From NCBI RefSeq assembly GCF_050624435.1, contig NC_134546.1:79649700-79713699 (forward strand): a stretch of DNA of 64,000 nucleotides, in the 5' to 3' direction. The notes beneath the pieces were generated by a model. That model searched no databases. It saw only the letters and a list, made by a program, of their open reading frames with translations, and was not told where the DNA came from. This DNA is from Tenrec ecaudatus (lineage: Eukaryota > Chordata > Mammalia > Afrosoricida > Tenrecidae). Of this stretch, positions 57,101 to 64,000 are shown one piece after another (within the stretch, counting starts at the first letter, position 1; each line of letters begins with the position of its first letter). The position numbers and the translations under genes were made by a program.

Positions 57101-59339
57101 TCAAAAAAAGCTTTTGTTTTCACTGTATTTTTTGGAGTGTAGATTAGAATAATCATCCTAATTTGGAAAAGGAGTCCGAGTAGAGGATTTCAATCTTCTG
57201 TGCAATCAGAACAATTGCAGACCTACAGCTAATCCAAATCACCCCCCAGTCTTTTGTGGGACCATAGCTTTATATTTCTCTTCAGTGGGACAAGAGCAAT
57301 TGTCCCTCCAAGGGTAATTGTCTAGGACTTGTCCCTGATAGAGTTCTAAAAGACGGTGGGTAAAAAGTTTCCCTGTATCTGAGTGATCAAGGGTCAAGAC
57401 TTTCTCCAAACCAATAAAATATACATAATTAGCAAAGGGATGACAAATGGAATTTCATTGATACTGTGAGCCACTGTCGAGCCAGGTCGAAGTTCTGAGT
57501 TGTCTTTGATATCATTAATGAGCAAACTGGCTTTATGCAACTCTTCTGCCACTTCAATGATAACCTGTAGCTTGTCTTCTGGAACTTTCAGCCAATTATT
57601 AAAAGCTTGTAAAAGCTTTGTTCTTACTTGTTTACCTGGTAACTGAAATAAGTACTTGTAGGATTCTAGAAAATTTCTTTAGACTGTTTCTTGAGCTGTC
57701 TCCACTGTTTTTAAATTTCAGAGCAGATGGTTTAAAGTGGGTATCCCAAATTGCTCGGTACGGGTCTGGAAATAGCTGTGCCCAGAATGAAGTTCCCATG
57801 TGACAATTCAGACCACAGTTCTCTGACGCCAAATTGAACGTCTCCCTACTTCATACAATTCTTCACCCTCAGTTGCTAGGCCCACCACCTTACTCAGTGT
57901 AAGAAAATACATCATTCAGGTTACCAATGTAATTATTCTTAATAAATTTAAAACATATTTCTTAATGCAATTGGGGTGTACTAATAATTCATTTCTTTGG
58001 AAGGAAGGGGATAAAAATAATCCTACTTTGGAAATATATTAACTTGCAAAATAATCACATTTTCTACATTTTGAAACACAGAAAACTGAGCTCCTGAATG
58101 CTGTCATTAGGAAAATGTTAGAAATTCTTTACATTTTTAAGGGAAGTGAAATATTTAATGAGACTCTTGCAGACAATGTCTCTAACTTCCACAATATGAC
58201 CTTTCCGTGCATGGGTGTAGTAGGAAGGTGAAGGGGGGATAGTGATAGGGTTCACTTCTGAGTAACTTGAGAATAGGATTCCCTGGAGAATAGGATGCCC
58301 TGGAGTGGCTCACACAGGCTATAAAATGAGCTCCACGAGAAGCAGGAGGAAGGATCGCAGTACCCACACGAGTCATGAATGGATTGAATTCCTCAGTCCT
58401 GCAATCCCTGCACAGTGGATCTCCATGATCCAGATGACAGCTATTACCATCAGTGAAAAGGCATGGAACCATGGTGCACTTCCCAATCCACAGAGCAAGT
58501 TCGGATGACTGTTCTTGTGCAGGAGGCTTGCTTGCTGGACTAGAGTGTCTCGCAGGGGTGGGGGTCCCTTAAGAAAGTTGGACTTGCTGACGCAAGAAAC
58601 TGGCGCTGAGTACTTTCCAGATGAGGCTTAATGGAGTTGGGCGCCTCAAGGCACTTCAGCAGAATGCCTTCAGTCTAATATTTGTAACAGGATGGTATGC
58701 TCTTCGGTCTCTTATTTTAGCAGACTTGAAGGAACTGTAACATGTCCTGATAAAGAACTCAGTAAAAATTCTAACTGACATTATTGCTATTGGAATTGCT
58801 CTGAAAGTGTTGCCAAAAGCAATCGGGTTATAACAAAAAGTAAGAACGTTATTGTGACCACCCGTTTCTCAAGTGGGTGCGTATCCAGAAACTGAGCCTT
58901 CACATATGGGGTGTTGAGGACTTTTACAGGAATGGGATTACTCACAGGAGGCTGTTGGGGATTGGCAGGCCAGCAGGTGACAGAGGCTAAAAAGGACAGG
59001 TGAGGTTACAGAAGTGGAGGGTATAGTGAGAATGTGTTAGCAATCTCATCGTTTTTCCATTCCTTTGAGACTCTTTGTCTCTGGAGCAGTGAATTGTCCC
59101 TGCCTCATTAAACTTGTCTGTTAATTCTGTGTAGCTATTACAATGGATATTAGAACCTAGAGATGTGCAATAGATAATACTGATGAAGACATTATCCTAT
59201 CTGTGCAAGTTTATGAAGTTAGTCCCTTTTGTATACAAGAAAAATGTGGGCAGTCTAGGGCATCAGGCCCTTTTACAGAAAGAGTACTCATATTATAGGG
59301 ACACTTCCTGGGCACATAGCTCAATCAGTAGCTTCACCC
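57101..59339. other. Intergenic, no gene seen
   Basis: Mixed non-coding sequence. No octamer-leader-RSS set, no SINE. Short frames of 61-96 codons show no motif. Confidence 0.35.
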
Positions 59340-59780
59340 ACATACCCATGGCAATATTGTTGTTGGTGTTAGAAGTTGTCCATCAGTCCCGACGCATAGC
59401 CATCCTGTGTAGAGGAGAATGAAACACTGCCTGAGCCTGTTCGATCCTCACCATCGTTCTTATTGTTGCAGCCACTGTGTCAATCATTTTCTCAAGAGTC
59501 TTCCTCCTTTTCAATGCCTCTCTGCTTTACCATGCACGAGGTCCTACTGCAGAGACAAGTCTATCCAGATAACATGTCCAAAGTCTCAGCATGCTTGCTT
59601 CTGAAAAGAATTCTGGCTGTACTTCTTTGAAGATGGGTTTATTTACTCTTTTGTTAGTAGGTTGTTTTTTCAATATTTTGAACCAACATTATAATTCAAA
59701 TGTGTCAATTCCACTTTGGTCTTGCATTTTCCATGCCCAACCTTAGCGTGCATAGGACACCATTGAAAATGTTTGGCTTA
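59340..59780 (-). mobile_element. RTE/BovB-like LINE 3' fragment
   Basis: 'gaatgaaacactgcctgagc', 'ttgttgcagccactgtgtca' and 'gataacatgtccaaagtct' are the complement of the well-known RTE 3' ORF region. Interrupted at 59780 by an L1-type element. A short continuation lies at 61823-61838. Confidence 0.78.
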
Positions 59781-61806
59781 CATGGCCTGCCCAACTATGA
59801 GACAGGACTCCTCACTGACTCATAGCCCTATAGGGGATAAAACCAGAGACATAGTGTGGGAATTGCACCCAATTGGATCCCAAAACACTGAGGCAAAACA
59901 TTAAGAGTGTGCAAAAGAAAAAAAAGGGAATGGAGCACTGAGGTCCCCAGGGAATGCTGAAGGTGGACTTTGGGACCAGGGCGTGGTGCCCCAACAGACT
60001 GGACTGGAAAACACTGCTAAAGGCCAACAAACAACCCTTGAACTAACTACAAGCTTTTCTTTCTTGTTCTGTTCTGTTTTGTATTGTTTTGTCATTGGTC
60101 TGTAGTTGTTTTGTTGTATATTGTTGATTGGTTTTGCTCTGTCTTGTTTTTGTGCATGTTATTGTCTCCTCAGGTCTGTCTAAATAAGATAGGCTGGATG
60201 AACAATTGGAGAAGAAAACAATGGGACCTACAGTTTCATGGGGACATGGGAGAGGAGGAGGTGGAGGGAAAAGTAGTAGTATTATTAAACCCAGGGACAA
60301 GGGAACAACAAGTGATCCAAATCAGTGGTGAGAAGGGTGTGGGAAGCCTGGTTGGGCATGATCAAGGGTCATGTAACCTAGATGAATTGCTGAAACCCTG
60401 GTGGGGACTGAGTATGATAGTGGGACAGGAGGGAAGTCAAATGAAATAGAGGAAAGAGCTGGGAGGCAAGGGGCATTTATAGAGCTCTAGATAAAAACAT
60501 GCACATATGCAAAGATATTTATATATGAGGATGGGGAAATAAATCTATGTGCCTATATTTATAGGTTTAGTATTAAGGTAGCAGAAGGACATTGGGCCTC
60601 CACTCATGTACTCCCTCAATGCAAGAATACTTTTTCTATTAAATTGTCATTCTATGATGCTCACCTTCCTGACACAACCGCTGAAGACAAAGTGGGTGAA
60701 CAAGAAAATGTGGTGCAGAAAGCTCATGGTGCCCGGCTATCAAAAGATAAAGCATTTGGGGTCTTAAAAGCTTGAAGGTAAACAAGCGGCTATCTAGCTC
60801 AGAAGCAAAAAAGCCCATATGGAAGAAGCACACCAGCCTGTGTGATCATGAGGTGCCGAAGGGATCAGGGACCAGGCTTCATAGAACAGAAAATCATATC
60901 ATTGTGTGCTCACATCCCTGATATGACTGCTGAAGACAAATTGGTGCATAAGCAAATGAGGCGAAGAAAGCTGATGGCACCCGGGTATTAAAAGATATTG
61001 TATCTGGGGTCATAAAGGTTTGAAGGTAAACAAGCAGCCATCTAGCCCAGAAGCAACAAAGCCCATATGGAAGAAGCACACCAGCCTGTTCAATCACAAG
61101 GTGTTGAAGGAATTAGGTATCAAGCATCATCAGAACAAAAAATATTATCATAGTGAATGAGGGGGGATATGTGGAGTGGAGACCCAAAGCCTATTTGCAG
61201 ATCACTGGAAATCTCCTTACAGAAGGGTATTGGGAAGGAGATGAGACAGTCAGGCTGCAGTGTAGCAACGATGAAAAATACAATTTTCTTCTAGTTTCTT
61301 AGTGTTTCCTCACACCCCCACCCCCCACCAATGTCATGATCCGAATCCTACCTTGCAAGTCTGGCTAGATTAGAGGATGTACACTGGCACAGATGGAAAC
61401 TGGAAACACAGGGAATCTAGGGCGGATGATGCCCTCAAGACCAGTGGTGCAAGTGGCAATACTGGGAGGGAATAGGGAGGACAGATTGGAAAGGGGGAAC
61501 CGATTTCAAGGATCTACATGTGACCTCCTCCCTGGGGGGATAGACAACAGAATAGTGGGTGAAGGGAGATGTGGGGTCGAGAAAGATATGACAAAATAAT
61601 AATTTATAAATATCAAGGGTTCATGAGAGAGGTGAGAGTAGAGAGGGAGGGGGAAAATGAGGCTATGATGCCAGGTGCTTATGTGGAGAGCAAATGTTTT
61701 TAAGAATGATGAGGGTAACAAATGTACAAATGTGCTTTACACAATTGATGTATATATGGATTGTGATAAGAGTTGTATAAGCCCCTAATAAATGATTTTT
61801 TTTAAA
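59781..61806 (+). mobile_element. L1-type element, 2.0 kb, nested in RTE
   Basis: Forward orientation, ending 'cctaataaatgattttttt'. Flanked by 'gaaaatgtttggctta' (59765-59780) and 'gaaaatgcttgactta' (61807-61822), a 16-base duplication with two mismatches. Contains two starts of the 247-base internal unit (about 60790 and 61037). Confidence 0.9.
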
Positions 61807-61838
61807 GAAAATGCTTGACTTAGGTGAAGTGCACCTTT

Positions 61839-63574
61839 TTTGGTCACAGGACCATTCTATCCCTAGAAGGCATGACACAGACTTCAGTTTCCTCAAGCAA
61901 CGTTGTGATAGCATACCTCTCCAAAACTGACTTCCCTCCCCTATCACAGTTTCTAGGACTCCACTCCTGTCCCCGCCTTCCCATTCACAACCCTGCTGCC
62001 TCTCTGTTCTACTCCAAGAACAAGGGCTTCCTCTTCACCCCTAGATATTCACGTTCCCTTCTCCCTACGTTCATTCCTCCTCACAGTCTTACCACATTGA
62101 CTTTCAACATGAAAGACACTGGAAGATTACATCACAGTAACATTTTCCCTGATTGCAGGTCCTAAGGTGAATGACACAGAAAACAATGAACTGCTCATTA
62201 CTGCCTTTCCTGATTCTAATTCTAATTCACCAACAAACTGACACAGCCCTGCCCCCTCCCTCCTGCCACGTCATAATGTGCCTTTTTATCTCTTGGGTCA
62301 TCCTTTTCCATATTTCATCTTGATGAATCTTTCAGGCCAATTTTTCACAATGTGGCGTCTCCCCTACACTCTTCACAGCATGCTGAGTCATGTTTTACCT
62401 TGAAAATCTCAGCATGCAGTTCTATGCTTTCCAGGAGAGATACACCGTGTAGTTGTTTGTTGCTACTCAACCTTCTTTGATATGAAGGGAAGGCGTGCAT
62501 AGAATGTTCTAAACCATTCAAGTGTTCTTTGCAAATGACCAGAAGCAAAGCCTGAGCTCCTCACAATTAAAAAACAAACAAAGAACAAATAAACATATTT
62601 TAAAGGCTTCATTACATTGTTCGTGTTTTTCTACCATTTCTCCTAGATAATAACTTTTTAAAATGCCAGTTTTTCTCCTTAGAACGTATGAAGAAATTTC
62701 TCCCTCATTTGTCCATAATTGGCCCTTAGACAGCTCAAGGATAGGAACTTGTGTATGGATAGCGCAATACCAGACAGTGTCCTGTTCTGCTGTGCATAGG
62801 GTCAGTGTGGGTCAGATCTGACTCAATAGCACCTAACCACAACAAACACAACAATCACATGGCCCAGAATTCTAATCCTGCCTTCATTCTGGACACAATG
62901 CTTTAGTTGGAAGAATACAGAATGCTTTATTTGGAAGAATACTGGTCTACTTCCTTCAGGTCACCTGTCCTGGTGGGTATTTAGGTAGAAATTTAAAAAG
63001 GTTACGGGGTGATGACCAGGACTCATATGAAAAAGTTGTAAGAAAATGTAAAACTGTACTTGTGAGAAAAAGGGCAAATACGTTTTGCCAAGTATTTATT
63101 TACTGCTTTAAATCCTTCATGACTTTGTACCTACATCTTCTTTAAGGATAGAAAGGGATGTCCTGAGAATATAATTTGGTAAATTTTGTTCTTCCACCAT
63201 ACAACTCTTATCTTTTCCCTTCCAAATTATTTTTGTTCCAAAATCTCAAAGGATATTAAGAAAGAACCTACCATGTGTTCCTCAAAGACATAAAAGTACA
63301 GTTTTTACATTTCTGTTCGTAGTATTATTCCAATCAAACAGATATATAATCTACACACGTATTTTGCGTGTAAATAGAAAAAATGAATTAATGTACGATG
63401 ATAATTTACTGTAGAAAATAACACATACACAAAGGAAAGTCACATAATACATGTCACTAATGATATAATTGTGCCCTTCACAATACATCTAAAACACTCA
63501 GCTCGGTTCTAGGAACAGAACAAGCAAACCTCAGAAGTCATGCAACTTCATTTATTGCTATGGGGAAGGAGGGC
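61839..63574. other. Mostly unique intergenic sequence
   Basis: 61840-62560 is comparatively GC-rich and contains no repeat I recognise. 62755-62850 is an AfroSINE tail ('gcacctaaccacaacaaaca'). From 62880 on it is AT-rich V-gene 5' flank. No exon could be supported. Confidence 0.45.
62755..62850 (+). mobile_element. AfroSINE 3' tail
   Basis: 'catagggtcagtgtgggtca' and 'gactcaatagcacctaacca' followed by an ACAACAA tail match the 3' end of afrotherian SINEs. Confidence 0.7.
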
Positions 63575-63582
63575 ATGCAAAT
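63575..63582 (+). promoter_or_regulatory. IGHV octamer ATGCAAAT
   Basis: A perfect octamer 125 bases before the degenerate leader of the last V segment. Confidence 0.85.
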
Positions 63583-63699
63583 CCACCCCTCCCTCTGCTG
63601 ATGAAAGCCAACGCAGCCCCAACCCTGCAGCTCTGGAAGTGCTCCTGGATTCTCAGGAGTCCCTACTCAGTGATCAGGACTGAGGACAACACAGACAGC

Positions 63700-64000
63700 C
63701 TGGAGTCTTTGCTGAAAGGGGTGTGTCTTTCTTGCTATTTTAAGAGGTGATTTTGTCAAGAATCAGTTTGTGTGCTTGGGCGTGAGTGAGAGACACGGTG
63801 AATATGTCTGGTGGTTTTCCTGCCCAGGGTATCTGTGCTTACAAATGTTGAGAGTGAGGTGCAACTAGTGGAGTATGGGGTCAATTGGGGCAGTCGAGAC
63901 TCTCCTGTGCAGCCTCTAGATTACCCTTCAGTAGCTATGCCATGATCTGCGTTCACCAGGCACTGCGGAAGTCTCTGCAGTGGATCTCAATAATTAGTCC
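63700..64000 (+). pseudogene. IGHV3-like pseudogene, cut by window end
   Basis: The leader region keeps the IGHV3 pattern ('cttgctattttaagag|gtgatt' at the donor, 63746/63747), but the ATG position reads CTG (63700) and the exon is 47 rather than 46 nt. The acceptor reads ACAA instead of CAG before the exon 2 equivalent. FR1 begins EVQLVEYG at about 63855, then lost bases shift the frame before 'gactctcctgtgcagcctct'. After the shift the frame gives SCAASRLPFSSYAMI. The FR2 Trp is Cys (ICVHQA). The sequence ends in early CDR2, so the RSS is outside the window. Confidence 0.88.

Overview
The window is a stretch of a mammalian immunoglobulin heavy-chain variable (IGHV) locus. It holds two-exon V segments with octamer promoters, leader exons and 23-bp-spacer recombination signal sequences (RSS). 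No D, J or constant exons are visible, and J/C would be expected to the right because most V segments read on the + strand. Afrotherian-type SINEs, an L1-type family with a long non-coding 3' end, RTE/BovB-like LINE pieces and ERV-L elements point to an afrotherian mammal. The species cannot be fixed from the sequence alone.

Layout. Positions 1-11350 (copy A) and 25026-48775 (copy C) are paralogous copies of one block, with about 2% divergence by eye at their left ends. A third, older and partial copy (copy B) fills about 18100-25025. Each copy carries one clan II (IGHV4/IGHV2-like) gene. The gene in A (6490-6928) is open but has heptamer CACAGTT. The gene in B (23955-24385) is dead. The gene in C (31971-32403) is the only segment with no visible defect. 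Between A and B lies another clan II pseudogene (17402-17836) with a perfect heptamer. Right of copy C are an open IGHV3-like segment lacking the FR2 tryptophan (49269-49707), a clan II relic (52413-52670) and a broken IGHV3-like segment cut by the window end (63700-64000). Further relics lie at 9862-10140, 33355-33500 and 37149-37445, the last on the minus strand.

Copy C was heavily remodelled. Two L1-type elements inserted at the edges of a 3.5-kb segment (7548-11026 in copy A), and the interval between them was then inverted. The target-site duplications, now split between the two ends, show this. A complete but decayed ERV-L provirus (38257-44606: LTR, leucine-tRNA primer site, gag, protease, RT, RNase H, integrase, dUTPase, LTR, no env) and another L1-type insertion then entered, or were carried in, the inverted piece. 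That last L1 insertion ends in a short hAT-dimerisation-like coding tail.

Most of the rest is nested repeats, whose insertion order can be read from target-site duplications and from paralogous empty sites inside the window. Many short open frames are repeat-derived and were left out.
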